A stretch of 64,000 nt of DNA from Streptococcus gordonii (GCF_001553855.1 NZ_LQWV01000012.1:428510-492509), one strand, 5' to 3'; counted from the stretch's first letter, positions 46,333-56,795 are shown. Notes: generated by a model from the letters alone, not told the origin. Translations and numbers: made by a program.

Positions 46333-47466
46333 ATGAAGAAATTTTATGACAAACTAATACAAACCCGTCATTATCTCCATCGTCATCCAGAACTGTCTGG
46401 TCAGGAATATCAAACAACGGATTTTTTAAAAAAATATCTGGAAGACCTTGAGATTAGAATATTAGATTCTAATCTGAAAACAGGTCTAATTGCTGAAATC
46501 GGCTCCGGACAGCCTATAATTGCCCTGAGAGCTGATATAGATGCACTGCCCATTTTTGAACAGACTAATCTGCCTTATGCCAGTCAAAATCCAGGTGTCA
46601 TGCACGCCTGTGGACATGATTTTCATCAGACAAGTCTCTTGGGGGCAGCTGAACTGCTCAAGTCTATGGAGGAAGATTTGCAAGGAACAATCCGTCTTAT
46701 TTTTCAACCTGCTGAGGAGACTTCTTGCGGAGCTTTGGAAGTTATAGAAACAGGCTATTTGACTGATGTGAAAGCTATTGTTGGTTTTCACAATATGCCT
46801 CAGCTAAAAGCAAATCAGTTAGCCCTAAAGCCAGGGGCTATGATGGCTGGAGTAGAAAAATTCAAAGTAGAAGTGGAAGGGATTAGTAGTCATGCTGCAC
46901 GGCCGGATCTGGGGGTTGATACAGTTTTAGCTTTGACTAGTATGGTCCAAGCCTTGCAAGTTTTAGTGGCCAGAACAGTCTCCCCTTTTGAAGCTAATGT
47001 TCTTTCTATCACCTATATCAAGGCAGGGACTACTTGGAATGTTCTGCCCCAAAATGGTTTTTTTGAAGGCACCATTCGATCCTTTAGCCCAAGCTCTCAA
47101 AAAAAATTAAAAGAAGACTTTATTAAAATTGTTGAAAATACAGCAGAAAACTTTGGTGCACGAGTTTCTATTACTTGGGATCAAACACCACCAGTGACTT
47201 ATAATGATCCGGATTTGACCGAACTCTTATTTGAAAAATCTAAAACATTTGCTGAGGTGGTGGAGGCTAGACCTTCCACAGCTGGAGAAGACTTTGCTTT
47301 TTATCAGGAGAAAGTTCCAGGGGTCTTTGCCTTTGTTGGCTCAAATGGAGCAGACGATGCACCAGATCTCCACCATGACACGATGACTATCGATGACCAA
47401 GCTTTTAAAGTATCTGTTCCATACTATGTCGAAAGTGCTCTCTGTTTATTAAGATGCTATAAATAA
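46333..47466 (+). CDS. M20D-family amidohydrolase
   Basis: 377 residues of the M20D group (hippurate/indole-acyl amino acid/N-acetyl amino acid hydrolases). Metal ligands: HACGHDFHQ (about 94-102), PAEETSCGAL (about 128) and the C-terminal HHDT (about 355). The lid domain contains SSHAARPDLGVD. Cytoplasmic. Start at ATG 46333 (AAAGGAG upstream); an in-frame ATG at 46288 lies within the promoter. The substrate, an N-acyl amino acid, cannot be specified. Confidence 0.9.
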   Translation: MKKFYDKLIQTRHYLHRHPELSGQEYQTTDFLKKYLEDLEIRILDSNLKTGLIAEIGSGQPIIALRADIDALPIFEQTNLPYASQNPGVMHACGHDFHQTSLLGAAELLKSMEEDLQGTIRLIFQPAEETSCGALEVIETGYLTDVKAIVGFHNMPQLKANQLALKPGAMMAGVEKFKVEVEGISSHAARPDLGVDTVLALTSMVQALQVLVARTVSPFEANVLSITYIKAGTTWNVLPQNGFFEGTIRSFSPSSQKKLKEDFIKIVENTAENFGARVSITWDQTPPVTYNDPDLTELLFEKSKTFAEVVEARPSTAGEDFAFYQEKVPGVFAFVGSNGADDAPDLHHDTMTIDDQAFKVSVPYYVESALCLLRCYK

Positions 47467-47501
47467 CAACTATATCCCTATATAAAAAAATGAAACTAGG
47501 C

Positions 47502-47547
47502 AAATCTCCTTCCTTTTGTTAAGATAGAACAGTGGCAAGGAGATTTT
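47502..47547 (+). terminator. Terminator after the M20D gene
   Basis: AAATCTCCTT/AAGGAGATTT 10-bp stem with a 25-base loop and TTTTA. Downstream, ACTAGGCAA occurs twice (47495 and 47606), once on each side; significance unclear. Confidence 0.6.
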
Positions 47548-47672
47548 ATTGTGCCTTTATTATGAGCCTGCAATAAATAAAATTTATACCCTTGATAAAA
47601 AATATATACTAGGCAAGCTTAGGGATATTTGTTATTATATGACATAGTTTATAAATGAATAGGAGAATATCT

Positions 47673-48512
47673 GTGAAAAAATTAGTAAAATATTCTGCCC
47701 TTCTTGCTCTTACTTTTGCAGCTGTCGGAACCTTAGCTGCTTGTTCAGCTTCCAATAGCAAATCTGAATCAGGTAAATCAGATGAGAAGAAGGTAACAAT
47801 TGAAATTGCAACCGTTGGAACAACCCGACCTTTCTCATATGATGATGAAGATGGAAAATTAACAGGTTATGAAATTGAAGTGCTTAGAGAGGTCTTTAAG
47901 GGATCAGACAAGTATGAAATCAATTTCAATAAAACTAAATGGACTTCTGTCTTTGCTGGTTTGGATAGCGATCGCTTCCAAATTGGTGCCAACAATATTA
48001 GTTATTCAAAAGAACGTGCTGGTAAATATCTTTATGGAAACCCATATGCTAAAAACCCAACTGTTTTAGTAGTTCGTAAAGGAACAAATATTAAATCTTT
48101 AGATGATATTGGTGGTAAATCTACGGAAGTGGTACAAGGAACTTCTACAGCGAAACAGCTGGAAGATTATAACAAAGAGCATCCTAAAATGGAAACGAAA
48201 ATTAACTACACGGACGGAACGATTCAGCAAATTCTTGTGAATCTGAATGAGGGACGTGCAGATTACAAGATTTTTGAACGTATTTCTGTTGATACCATTA
48301 TCAAAGAACAAAATTTGGAAAATCTAGAAGTCATTGAACTTCCTAGCGATCAACAGCCATATGTTTATCCTCTATTTGCTCAGGGACAAGAAGAATTAAA
48401 AACTTTTGTAGACAAACGTATTAAGAAGCTATACGAAGATGGTACTCTTGAAGAACTTTCTCAAAAATACTTCGGTGGTAGTTACCTTCCAGAAGCAAAA
48501 GATATTAAATAA
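47673..48512 (+). CDS. Amino-acid ABC transporter substrate-binding lipoprotein (family 3)
   Basis: 279 residues. Signal peptide with lipobox LAAC (about 19-22), then a two-lobed periplasmic-binding fold: [21 protein letters not shown] (about 47-67) is the classic family 3 ligand motif, and [14 protein letters not shown] follows. The start is GTG 47673, placed by AGGAG eight bases upstream; the ATG 18 bases earlier would put that site inside the gene. It sits just ahead of metQ, the same order as pneumococcal SP_0148-SP_0149, and lacks its own permease here. Ligands could be polar or sulfur amino acids. Confidence 0.9.
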   Translation: MKKLVKYSALLALTFAAVGTLAACSASNSKSESGKSDEKKVTIEIATVGTTRPFSYDDEDGKLTGYEIEVLREVFKGSDKYEINFNKTKWTSVFAGLDSDRFQIGANNISYSKERAGKYLYGNPYAKNPTVLVVRKGTNIKSLDDIGGKSTEVVQGTSTAKQLEDYNKEHPKMETKINYTDGTIQQILVNLNEGRADYKIFERISVDTIIKEQNLENLEVIELPSDQQPYVYPLFAQGQEELKTFVDKRIKKLYEDGTLEELSQKYFGGSYLPEAKDIK

Positions 48513-48545
48513 TCAATAAGACTTTAACTATAAGGAGAGAAGAAT

Positions 48546-49409
48546 ATGAAATTAGCAAAATGGTTTGGAGCAGCTGCAGTTGCGGTTGCAGTCCTTGGTT
48601 TGGCAGCTTGTGGTGCATCTAATAAAGAATCAGGAAATGGCAAAGATAAAACAGTAACCATTAAAGTTGGTACAATGACAATTGACAACGACGAACAACA
48701 GCGTTGGGATCTCATTCAGAAGAAACTTGAAAAAGAAAATGTGAAACTTGATTTTACTCAATTTACAGAATACCCACAAGTAAATAAGGCCGTGGCAGAT
48801 GGTGAGCTTGATGTCAATGCTTTCCAACACTACTACTACCTTAACAACTGGAATAAGGAAAATAATCAAGATCTAGTTGCGATTGCAGATACTTACATCG
48901 CACCAATCCGTCTCTACTCAGGTACAAAAGACGGTAAAAACAAGTATAAAAAAGTTAACGAACTTCCAGACGGAGCAGAAATCGCTGTACCAAATGATGC
49001 GACTAACGAAAGCCGTGCATTGAACTTGCTTCAAGCTGCTGGCCTAATTAAATTGGACAAATCTGGTAACGAGCTTGCAACAGTTGCAAACATTAAAGAA
49101 AATCCAAAGAAATTGAAAATTACAGAATTGGATGCTAGTCAAACCGCTCGCTCACTGACTTCAGTAGACGCTGCCGTTGTAAACAACACTTTCGTAAACG
49201 AAGCAAAATTAGACTATAAGAAAGCTTTGTTTATCGAACCAAAAGATAAAAATTCTAAACAATGGTACAACATCATTGCAGCTAAGAAAGATTGGGAAAA
49301 ATCTGACAAGGCTGATGCAATTAAGAAGTTGATTGCAGCCTACCATTCTGACGATGTTAAAGAATTAACAGAAAAAACTTCAGATGGCTTGCTTGAGCCA
49401 GTTTGGTAA
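48546..49409 (+). CDS. metQ: Methionine-binding lipoprotein MetQ (NlpA family)
   Basis: 287 residues. Lipobox LAAC (Cys22), KVGTMTIDNDEQQRWDLIQKKL (about 42-63), DVNAFQHYYYL (about 95-105) and AVVNNTFVNEA (about 215) fit the NlpA/MetQ family, which captures methionine for MetNI. 34 bases after the previous lipoprotein with AAGGAG. Followed by a hairpin, then M20-metN-metI. Confidence 0.95.
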   Translation: MKLAKWFGAAAVAVAVLGLAACGASNKESGNGKDKTVTIKVGTMTIDNDEQQRWDLIQKKLEKENVKLDFTQFTEYPQVNKAVADGELDVNAFQHYYYLNNWNKENNQDLVAIADTYIAPIRLYSGTKDGKNKYKKVNELPDGAEIAVPNDATNESRALNLLQAAGLIKLDKSGNELATVANIKENPKKLKITELDASQTARSLTSVDAAVVNNTFVNEAKLDYKKALFIEPKDKNSKQWYNIIAAKKDWEKSDKADAIKKLIAAYHSDDVKELTEKTSDGLLEPVW

Positions 49410-49476
49410 GAAGTAAAAGACAGTAGGCACCAGTCTTAATGGATTTATCAAGCATGCAAGACTGAAAGTGTTTAAT

Positions 49477-49508
49477 AAAACTCAGTTGGGATGACCAGCT
49501 GAGTTTTA
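49477..49508 (+). terminator. Terminator-like hairpin between metQ and the M20 gene
   Basis: AAAACTCAGTTGG/CCAGCTGAGTTTT stem with a GATGA loop and TTTTA. Probably partial, giving more metQ than metNI. Confidence 0.7.
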
Positions 49509-49532
49509 TCGCCTTATTTATGGGGAGGAATT

Positions 49533-50906
49533 ATGGCTTTTTTCAGTGAGAAAGAGCAGTTACAAAAATTTGAAGAGGATGAAGTCGCGCAGGCTTATTT
49601 TGAGGTTTTACGGGAGTTGATTGCTAAAAAATCTATTTTTGCTCAGCAGATAGGCTTGAAAGAAGTAGCAGATTATTTGAGAGAAGTTTTTGAGGATGCT
49701 GGCGCAGAAGTGACCGTTGATGCAAGTTACAGAGCTCCTTTTGTCATCGCTCGTTTTAAGAGTTCAAATCCTAATGCTAAAAGTATCATTTTTTACAACC
49801 ATTATGATACAGTACCTGCAGATAGTGATCAACCTTGGACAGAAGATCCTTTCACCTTGTCTGTCAGAGATGGGGTCATGTATGGCCGAGGTGTTGATGA
49901 TGACAAGGGGCATATCGTGGCTCGCCTGACAGCCTTGCAGAAATATCGAGAAGGTAAGCAAGATTTACCTGTGAATGTTACTTTTATCATAGAGGGGGCT
50001 GAAGAGTCTGCTTCGACTGACTTGGATCGCTATTTGGAAAAGCACAAGGAGGAATTGTCCGGCGCCGATCTCCTCATCTGGGAACAGGGTAGCCGGAATG
50101 CACTAGGTCAGCTAGAAATCACAGGTGGAAATAAGGGTATTGTAACCTTTGATGCCAAGGTGAAAAGCGCTGATGTAGATATACATTCGAGTTTTGGCGG
50201 TGTAATTGATTCAAGTAGCTGGTATCTTTTAAATGCACTAGCTAGCTTGCGAGGAGCTGACGGTCGCATCTTGGTAGAAGGCATCTCTGAACAAATTGTC
50301 GAGCCAAACGAACGAGAACTAGCTCTGGTTGAGGAGTTTGCGCGACGCAACCCAGAAGAACTAAAACAAATTTATGGTTTAGAATTGCCCCTGCTTGAGG
50401 AGGAAGGGCAAAAGTTCCTACGACGTTATTTTTTTGAACCAGCTATTAATATTGAGGGAATATCATCAGGTTATCAAGGTCAGGGTGTCAAGACAATCCT
50501 GCCTTCAGAAGCTAAGGCCAAGCTTGAGGTGAGACTCGTACCTGGTTTAGAACCACAAGATGTACTTGATAAGATTCGAAAACAACTGATCAAGAACGGT
50601 TATCCTAAGGTAGAGCTTATTTATACATTGGGAGAAATGAGTTACCGCAGCGACATGAGTGCTCCGTCTGTTCTTAGTGTTATTGAGTTAGCTAAGAAAT
50701 ATTACAGAGAAGGAGTAGCAGTGCTACCAACATCTGCCGGAACTGGCCCAATGTTTACTGTTTATGATGCTTTGAAGGTACCCATGATGGCCTTTGGCTT
50801 GGGACATGCTAACAGCCGGGATCATGGTGGAGATGAGAATGTTCGCCTAGCAGATTACTACACCCATATAGAATTAGTAAAGGAGTTGATTGCAAGCTAT
50901 GAGTAA
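49533..50906 (+). CDS. M20-family metallopeptidase (metQ-metN linked)
   Basis: 457 residues of the M20 family (carnosinase/DapE-like). Metal ligands: NHYDTVPAD (about 90-98), [10 protein letters not shown] (about 116-125) and EGAEESAST (about 152). The dimerisation lid (about 180-320) is present. The constant place between metQ and metN in streptococci suggests that it releases methionine or other residues from imported di- or N-acyl peptides. GGGGAGG before the ATG. Overlaps metN by 8 bases. Confidence 0.93.
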   Translation: MAFFSEKEQLQKFEEDEVAQAYFEVLRELIAKKSIFAQQIGLKEVADYLREVFEDAGAEVTVDASYRAPFVIARFKSSNPNAKSIIFYNHYDTVPADSDQPWTEDPFTLSVRDGVMYGRGVDDDKGHIVARLTALQKYREGKQDLPVNVTFIIEGAEESASTDLDRYLEKHKEELSGADLLIWEQGSRNALGQLEITGGNKGIVTFDAKVKSADVDIHSSFGGVIDSSSWYLLNALASLRGADGRILVEGISEQIVEPNERELALVEEFARRNPEELKQIYGLELPLLEEEGQKFLRRYFFEPAINIEGISSGYQGQGVKTILPSEAKAKLEVRLVPGLEPQDVLDKIRKQLIKNGYPKVELIYTLGEMSYRSDMSAPSVLSVIELAKKYYREGVAVLPTSAGTGPMFTVYDALKVPMMAFGLGHANSRDHGGDENVRLADYYTHIELVKELIASYE

Positions 50907-51963
50907 AGAAATTATTACATTAGATCGGATTGATGTGACCTTTCAGCAGAAGAAACGTCAAATCCAAGCTGTAAAAGATGTGAGTATCCGCATTAATCAA
51001 GGAGATATCTATGGAATTGTTGGCTATTCTGGAGCTGGAAAATCTACTCTGGTTCGGGTGATTAACCTTTTACAGGTACCGACTGGAGGAACTATTACCG
51101 TTGACAATGATGTCATTTTCAAGGACAAAAGAGTTCAACTTTCTGCAGCTCAGTTACGTCAAAAACGCCAGGATATTGGGATGATCTTCCAACACTTCAA
51201 TCTAATGAGCCAGCTGACGGCTGAAGAAAACGTAGCCTTTGCCTTAAAGCATTCAGGCCTGTCTAAGGAAGAGAAAAAAGAGAAGGTGAAGAAGCTACTA
51301 GACTTGGTTGGTTTGGCGGATCGAGCTGAGAACTATCCTTCGCAGCTGTCAGGTGGACAAAAGCAGCGTGTAGCGATTGCTCGTGCCTTGGCAAATGATC
51401 CCAAAATCTTGATCTCGGATGAAGCAACATCAGCTCTAGATCCTAAGACGACCAAGCAAATCTTGGCTCTCTTGCAAGACTTGAATCAAAAATTAGGTTT
51501 GACGATTGTGCTTATTACTCATGAAATGCAAATCATTAAGGATATCGCTAACAAAGTAGCAGTGATGCAGGATGGACAATTGATTGAAGAGGGGTCTGTT
51601 CTTGATATTTTCTCTAATCCTAATCAGGATTTGACTAGAGACTTCATTACAACAGCAACAGGAATTAATGAAGCTATGGTTAAAATCGAAAAGCAAGAAA
51701 TTGTGCAGAATCTGGCTCCAAATAGTATCTTGGTGCAGTTAGAGTACGCGGGTACAGCAACAGATGAGCCTTTGTTGAATCAAATTTACAAAAAATATCA
51801 AGTTACTGCCAATATCTTATATGGGAATATTGAAATTTTGGACCATACACCTGTTGGTGCTTTGGTAGTTGTCTTGTCTGGCGAATCAGAAAATCTTACT
51901 GCGGCTAAGACGGCTATTAGTGAAGCAGGCGTTCGTTTGACTGTTCTAAAGGGAGGTGCATAA
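50899..51963 (+). CDS. metN: Methionine ABC transporter ATP-binding protein MetN
   Basis: 354 residues. Walker [10 protein letters not shown] (about 42-50), signature [10 protein letters not shown] (about 148-157), Walker [13 protein letters not shown] (about 167-178), and a C-terminal NIL domain (about 270-354) that binds methionine and inhibits transport when internal methionine is high. The start ATG 50899 is in the last codons of the M20 gene. Confidence 0.97.
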   Translation: MSKEIITLDRIDVTFQQKKRQIQAVKDVSIRINQGDIYGIVGYSGAGKSTLVRVINLLQVPTGGTITVDNDVIFKDKRVQLSAAQLRQKRQDIGMIFQHFNLMSQLTAEENVAFALKHSGLSKEEKKEKVKKLLDLVGLADRAENYPSQLSGGQKQRVAIARALANDPKILISDEATSALDPKTTKQILALLQDLNQKLGLTIVLITHEMQIIKDIANKVAVMQDGQLIEEGSVLDIFSNPNQDLTRDFITTATGINEAMVKIEKQEIVQNLAPNSILVQLEYAGTATDEPLLNQIYKKYQVTANILYGNIEILDHTPVGALVVVLSGESENLTAAKTAISEAGVRLTVLKGGA

Positions 51964-51964
51964 G

Positions 51965-52657
51965 ATGCTGAAATTAATCGAAACTTATTTACCAAATGTA
52001 TATAGGATGGGCTGGACTGGTCAAGCAGGCTGGGGAACAGCTATTTATACGACCCTTTATATGACAGTAATCTCTTTCTTGATTGGTGGTTTCTTTGGCT
52101 TGATAACTGGACTTTTTCTTGTATTAACCAAGCCAGGTGGGGTTCTGGAAAATAAGGTGGCTTTCTGGATTTTGGATAAAGTGACTTCTGTCTTCCGTGC
52201 GATTCCTTTTATCATTTTGTTGGCTGTCCTATCACCTTTTTCTCACTTGATTGTTGGGACAGGAATTGGACCAAACGCTGCTATTGTGCCACTTTCATTT
52301 GCCGTTTATGCCTTTTTTGCTCGTCAAGTTCAGGTGGTTTTATCTGAGTTGGACGGTGGAGTGATTGAAGCAGCCCAGGCTAGTGGTGCAACTTTATGGG
52401 ATATTATTGGTGTCTATCTTATTGAAGGTCTACCAGATTTAATCCGTGTAACGACAGTCACCTTGATTTCTTTGATTGGTGAAACTGCTATGGCGGGTGC
52501 AGTCGGTGCAGGTGGTATCGGTAATGTAGCGATTGCTTATGGTTTTAACCGGTATAATAATGACGTTACCATTCTTGCGACGGTTGTCATTGTAGCTATC
52601 ATCTTTACGATTCAATTTGCAGGAGACTTTTTGACTAAAAAATTAAGTCATAAATAG
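51965..52657 (+). CDS. metI: Methionine ABC transporter permease MetI
   Basis: 230 residues, five helices, with the EAA loop VIEAAQASGATLWDIIGVYLIEG (about 133-155) that contacts MetN. ATG 51965 follows GGAGG with 8 bases; an in-frame GTG at 51956 would place that site inside the gene. Ends the operon at a terminator. Confidence 0.96.
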   Translation: MLKLIETYLPNVYRMGWTGQAGWGTAIYTTLYMTVISFLIGGFFGLITGLFLVLTKPGGVLENKVAFWILDKVTSVFRAIPFIILLAVLSPFSHLIVGTGIGPNAAIVPLSFAVYAFFARQVQVVLSELDGGVIEAAQASGATLWDIIGVYLIEGLPDLIRVTTVTLISLIGETAMAGAVGAGGIGNVAIAYGFNRYNNDVTILATVVIVAIIFTIQFAGDFLTKKLSHK

Positions 52658-52666
52658 AAGTTAATT

Positions 52667-52697
52667 TGCTAGCCACTTTGGCTAGCTTGTTCTTTGG
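52667..52697 (+). terminator. met operon terminator
   Basis: GCTAGCCA/TGGCTAGC perfect 8-bp stem, CTT loop, then TTGTTCTTT. Confidence 0.8.
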
Positions 52698-52700
52698 TTA

Positions 52701-52747
52701 AATATTCTGAAAATTTAATTTACATTCAACTTTGTGAATGTTATAAT
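52701..52747 (+). promoter_or_regulatory. Promoter of the ABC-ECF operon with CodY box and inverted-repeat operator
   Basis: TTTACA (52719-52724), 17 bp, TATAAT (52742-52747). AATATTCTGAAAATT (52701-52715) matches the CodY consensus at 14 of 15 positions, directly upstream of the -35. The inverted repeat ACATTCA/TGAATGT (52722-52728, 52735-52741) occupies the spacer, a classic repressor position. Confidence 0.8.
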
Positions 52748-52778
52748 AAGGAGAAAAAACCTACGGAAAGGGAAAGCT

Positions 52779-54542
52779 ATGGCTCAAGAAGAGGAAAAGA
52801 TCTCAAGAAGTAGGAAGAAACAGCTATTAGCTCGCTTGAAAGAGCAAATTCAACCAAAGAAGGGCTTGATTTATCTGGCTGCATTTTTATCATGGATTCA
52901 ATTTTTAACGAGAATTACTAGTTTTGCTTTGATTGCTCAAGCATTGACAGAGTTCTACGAAGGAAAACAGCTTGACTTATACACTCTTTTTCTTTATTTG
53001 CTAGCCTTAAACGGTTTAGGATTTGGAATTGCTTTATTAGCCAAAAAGTTTCAAGGCATAGCCTCTCAGTTTGCACGAAACAAGCTAAAGAGAGAATTCT
53101 TTCAGGCTTTTGTTGCTAAGGCCGGTGAGTTTCAAGATAGCCGAACTGCAGCGGATATTCTAACAGTTGCTGCTCAGGGAATTGATAGCTTGGATACCTA
53201 CTATTCCTACTATCTATCCTTAAATCTACGAACCTATTTTAACTGTTTAACCGTCCTTATCTTAGTCTTTTGGCTCTTTCCCTTGGGTGGTTTAATTTTT
53301 ATATTATCCTTGCCTTTCATTCCTGTGTCTATCATCCTGATGCAGAAGCGATCGCGTAGGATTATGAATCGCTATTGGGGCTCTTATATGGATGTGGGCA
53401 ACCTTTTTCTGGATGATTTAAAGGGACTGAACACATTGTATTCTTATCAGGCTGATGAGAAATACGAGCAGGAATTTGCGGAGCAGGCCGAAGATTTTCG
53501 CGATGCCACTATGGAACTCCTAGGATTTCAACTACAATCAGTGGGCTATATGGATGCTGTTATGTATTTGGGAATCGGCCTGTCAGGTTTTTTAGCCCTT
53601 TCCTGGCTGGCTGCTGGGCAATTGTCCTTGTTTAGCATGATTTATTTTGTCTTAATTGCGACAGAATTTTTTACACCGATTCGAGAAGCGGGCTACGGTA
53701 TGCACTTGGTCATGATGAATACCAAGATGGCTGATCGTATTTTTAGTTTTTTGGATTCAGTCCAAGAGACTAAAGTAGAAACAAAACAAGATTTAGCACC
53801 ATTTCAACACTTGAGTGTGCAGGATTTGTCCTTCTCCCATGGAGATAAAAAGATTCTGGATAGGGTCTCTTTTGACGTAGGAGTAGGCCAGGTATTTGCT
53901 ATTGCTGGGGAAAGTGGACGTGGTAAGACGACTTTAGCCAAAATTCTACTTGGGAAATTGGAACCTGAGCAAGGCCAGATATTCTTTGGAAAGACCTCCA
54001 ATGAAAATTTGGCGCAATCAGCTCTCTACAAAGAGATAATGTATGTGTCGTCAAACAGCTTTCTTTTGAATGCCAGTATTTTAGAGAATTTGCAGTTGGC
54101 GAGGGATTGGAGTCGGGACAAAATTCAGCAATGGCTGACCGAGAAGAAGCTTTTATCTTTTATTGAAAATTTACCTGAGGGTCTAGATACCCTTGTTGGT
54201 GAAGATGGCAACCTGCTGTCACCAGGTCAAAGACAGCAAGTGATTTGTGCCCGGGCAATTCTTGCTCAAAAATCGCTCTATATCTTTGATGAAATTACTT
54301 CTAGTGTTGATAAGGACAATGAAGACCTTATTTATGAACTGCTAAACGTGCTTTCTAAAGAAGCCCTTGTCATCGAGATTACTCATAAAATGAAGCGGGT
54401 AGCAGAGGCTGACCAAGTTCTTTTTATGAGTAAAGAGGGAACAGTTTTGGCTAGTCCAATCCAGCTTTACTGGGAAAATCAGGACTACAGAACTTTAGTG
54501 GATAGACAAAGAGAACTGGAGGAGAGAATTCATGGAAGCTAA
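52779..54542 (+). CDS. ABC transporter, membrane-ATPase fusion, first half of a heterodimer
   Basis: 587 residues: six-helix membrane domain (about 25-320) then nucleotide-binding domain with Walker A GESGRGKTT (about 377-385), signature LLSPGQRQQ (a variant of LSGGQ), Walker B YIFDEITSSVD and H-loop EITHKMKR. The non-standard signature and Ile in place of Pro after DE suggest one degenerate ATP site, as in many heterodimers. Type IV exporter fold, but members of this group (YbtP/Q, IrtA/B, equibactin-locus transporters) can import metal-siderophore. Start ATG 52779 after GGAAAGGGAAAG; an in-frame codon at 52734 is in the promoter. Overlaps the next gene by 11 bases. Confidence 0.88.
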   Translation: MAQEEEKISRSRKKQLLARLKEQIQPKKGLIYLAAFLSWIQFLTRITSFALIAQALTEFYEGKQLDLYTLFLYLLALNGLGFGIALLAKKFQGIASQFARNKLKREFFQAFVAKAGEFQDSRTAADILTVAAQGIDSLDTYYSYYLSLNLRTYFNCLTVLILVFWLFPLGGLIFILSLPFIPVSIILMQKRSRRIMNRYWGSYMDVGNLFLDDLKGLNTLYSYQADEKYEQEFAEQAEDFRDATMELLGFQLQSVGYMDAVMYLGIGLSGFLALSWLAAGQLSLFSMIYFVLIATEFFTPIREAGYGMHLVMMNTKMADRIFSFLDSVQETKVETKQDLAPFQHLSVQDLSFSHGDKKILDRVSFDVGVGQVFAIAGESGRGKTTLAKILLGKLEPEQGQIFFGKTSNENLAQSALYKEIMYVSSNSFLLNASILENLQLARDWSRDKIQQWLTEKKLLSFIENLPEGLDTLVGEDGNLLSPGQRQQVICARAILAQKSLYIFDEITSSVDKDNEDLIYELLNVLSKEALVIEITHKMKRVAEADQVLFMSKEGTVLASPIQLYWENQDYRTLVDRQRELEERIHGS

Positions 54543-56202
54543 AAAAACTTATCCAAGCAAACAACTCCTTTTCAGGCTATTTCAGATCATGAAGCATCTA
54601 TTACCTGCTCTAGGATTAGCTGTTATTTTTGCAGTTTCAGGCTTTACAGTTTCAGTCGCGATTCCTGTTTTATTGGTAAATCAAGGATTTTTGGCTGTAG
54701 GAGGGCAAGCTCCGACTCTAGGTTTTCTGTTTCTTCTTTTAGCTTTGGCCATTGGTCGAGGACTCTTCCGCTATGGAGAGCATTATTTTGGTCATTATGT
54801 GGCTTTTCATTCCCTAGCGGACTTGCGAAAGCTTGTCTTTGCTAAACTACGACGTCTTGCGCCTGCTAAGTTAGACCGACAAGATAGTGGGAGCTTATTA
54901 AAAATGATCGGGGAGGATATTGAAGCAATTGAAGTCTTTTTTGCCCATACAGTTTCACCGATTTGCACGGGGCTTATCTCTGCTTTCATTATGTGGGTCT
55001 TTCTCTCTAGGATATCCCCAGCTCTTGGTTTTTTGGCTTTGCTGACTTACCTGCTTTTAGCTGTGGTCTTGCCTCAAAATTTTGCTCGACATTTACAAAA
55101 ACTCTTATCAAAACAAGCGGATGATCGGACAAGATACATTTCTTATTTCTTGGAGAGCCTGAAGGCAATACATGATTTGTCCCAGCTCGGACAAACTTCA
55201 AAACGTTTTGCTTGTTTAGAACAAAAAAGCCAAGGTTTAAATAGCATAGAAAGGCAGGTTGCTCAGAAGCAATTTTTTGAACAAGCTCTAACCTTTTTAG
55301 TGGTGGGCTTATCTGTTATGGGCTTTGCCATCTTGTCTCTCTTCCAACTTAATCAAGGTGATATTGATCTGACTCAGGCAGGACTAGCTCTGGTAGCTTT
55401 TTCAAGCTCTTTTGCTCCATTTCTGGAATTAGGGCGACTGCCTCTAGGTTTTAAAAGAGCAATGAATGCCAGTCGGCAGGTCTTTTCGCTCTTGGATGAG
55501 CCAGAGGCAGATCGCAGTGGTTTGAAGACTGATGTCAGGATCGAATCAGTTGATATTAATCATTTAAACTTTGATTATGAGGGACGAGAGCAAGGACTTT
55601 TTCAAGGTTTATCAGCACGATTTGAAAAAGGCAGAATAATTGGCATTGTAGGTGGAAGTGGAACAGGAAAATCTACTCTCATGAAAATTATCATGCGCTG
55701 GTATGATCCTAAGGCAGGACAGGTTTTGCTGTCTGGACAGGATCATCAAACCTTCCATCGCCAGCGTTTACAAGCCTCCTTCGCCTATGTTCCTCAAGTT
55801 GCTCAGCTTTTCCATAAAAGTCTTCGGGAAAATCTAGTCTTGGGCCGAACTGATATCAGTGATGAGGCGATCTGGACCTTGGCAGCTAAATGTCGCCTCA
55901 AGGAACGTTTGGAGCGCTTGCCAGAGGGGCTAGATACTGTAATTGATGGAGAAACAACTTTTTCTGCTGGTGAAGCCCAACGTTTGGAGCTGATGCGAGC
56001 CCTGCTTAAGGAGGCAGATTGTTATATTTTTGATGAACCCACCAGCAATCTCGATTCACTGAATGAAGCAGCCTTCCTATCTATTGTCAAAGAAGAATGC
56101 CGTGGCATGGTCTTTCTCATCTCCCATCGCTTGTCAACGGTTGCTTTTGCAGATGAGGTTTATGAATTAAATCATTCTCAAGTAAGGAGGATAAAAGGAT
56201 GA
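54532..56202 (+). CDS. ABC transporter, membrane-ATPase fusion, second half of the heterodimer
   Basis: 556 residues: six-helix membrane domain (about 18-310) and nucleotide-binding domain with GGSGTGKST (about 374-382), signature FSAGEAQRLE and Walker B YIFDEPTSNLD. Its canonical Walker B and near-canonical signature complement the weaker site of its partner. Start and stop overlap both neighbours, so it is translated as one unit with the ABC half before and the S component after. Substrate unknown; iron-chelate or haem uptake is the leading guess from the company it keeps. Confidence 0.88.
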   Translation: MEAKKTYPSKQLLFRLFQIMKHLLPALGLAVIFAVSGFTVSVAIPVLLVNQGFLAVGGQAPTLGFLFLLLALAIGRGLFRYGEHYFGHYVAFHSLADLRKLVFAKLRRLAPAKLDRQDSGSLLKMIGEDIEAIEVFFAHTVSPICTGLISAFIMWVFLSRISPALGFLALLTYLLLAVVLPQNFARHLQKLLSKQADDRTRYISYFLESLKAIHDLSQLGQTSKRFACLEQKSQGLNSIERQVAQKQFFEQALTFLVVGLSVMGFAILSLFQLNQGDIDLTQAGLALVAFSSSFAPFLELGRLPLGFKRAMNASRQVFSLLDEPEADRSGLKTDVRIESVDINHLNFDYEGREQGLFQGLSARFEKGRIIGIVGGSGTGKSTLMKIIMRWYDPKAGQVLLSGQDHQTFHRQRLQASFAYVPQVAQLFHKSLRENLVLGRTDISDEAIWTLAAKCRLKERLERLPEGLDTVIDGETTFSAGEAQRLELMRALLKEADCYIFDEPTSNLDSLNEAAFLSIVKEECRGMVFLISHRLSTVAFADEVYELNHSQVRRIKG

Positions 56203-56795
56203 GAAAAGGACTACAAGTAAAAGACCTTGTGATGACAGGTGCTTTTGCAGCCCTCTATTTTCTATGCGTCGGTTTAGGCGTCCTGGTTGGTCTGATTTTC
56301 GACCGGTCAGGGAATATGTTCTATGCCCCAGCTGGAGCAGCAATCTTTGGTGGGACGGTTTACATGCTTCTACAAAGCAAGATCAAAAAATTCGGAGCTA
56401 TCAGTCTCTTGGGAATCGTGATGGGAGGATTTTTCTTCTTATCTGGCCATTTCTTTGTGGCCTTCTTGCCAGGCTTGATTTTTGGCTTTCTAGCTGATTT
56501 GTTAGCCAAACAAGGAAATTATCAAAATAAATGGCTAAGTTTAGCGTCCTTTGTCCTTTTCTCCTTTGCTAATTCAGGTCCGATTATTATGATGTGGCTA
56601 GCTCGGGAGACTTATGTTCAAAGCTTGCTAGCGCGTGGTAAAACTCAAGAGTATATTGACCGGGTTATGGTTCCTGTGAATCCACAAGTGGTTCTTGGTT
56701 TTGTAATTATGGTTGTTATTGCCGCTATTATAGGGGGACTATTCGGTCAATATATGGTCAAGAAGCACTTTATAAAGTCAGGGATGGTCTCATGA
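56199..56795 (+). CDS. ECF transporter S component, MptD/Trep_Strep family
   Basis: 198 residues with about six helices. VKDLVMTGAFAALYFL at the N-terminus carries the Ala-rich helix 1 (AxxxA) that docks on EcfT. The overall pattern matches the TIGR02185-type Trep_Strep S components, whose substrates are not established. Overlaps both neighbours by four bases (ATGA), indicating strict stoichiometry. Confidence 0.85.
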   Translation: MRKGLQVKDLVMTGAFAALYFLCVGLGVLVGLIFDRSGNMFYAPAGAAIFGGTVYMLLQSKIKKFGAISLLGIVMGGFFFLSGHFFVAFLPGLIFGFLADLLAKQGNYQNKWLSLASFVLFSFANSGPIIMMWLARETYVQSLLARGKTQEYIDRVMVPVNPQVVLGFVIMVVIAAIIGGLFGQYMVKKHFIKSGMVS

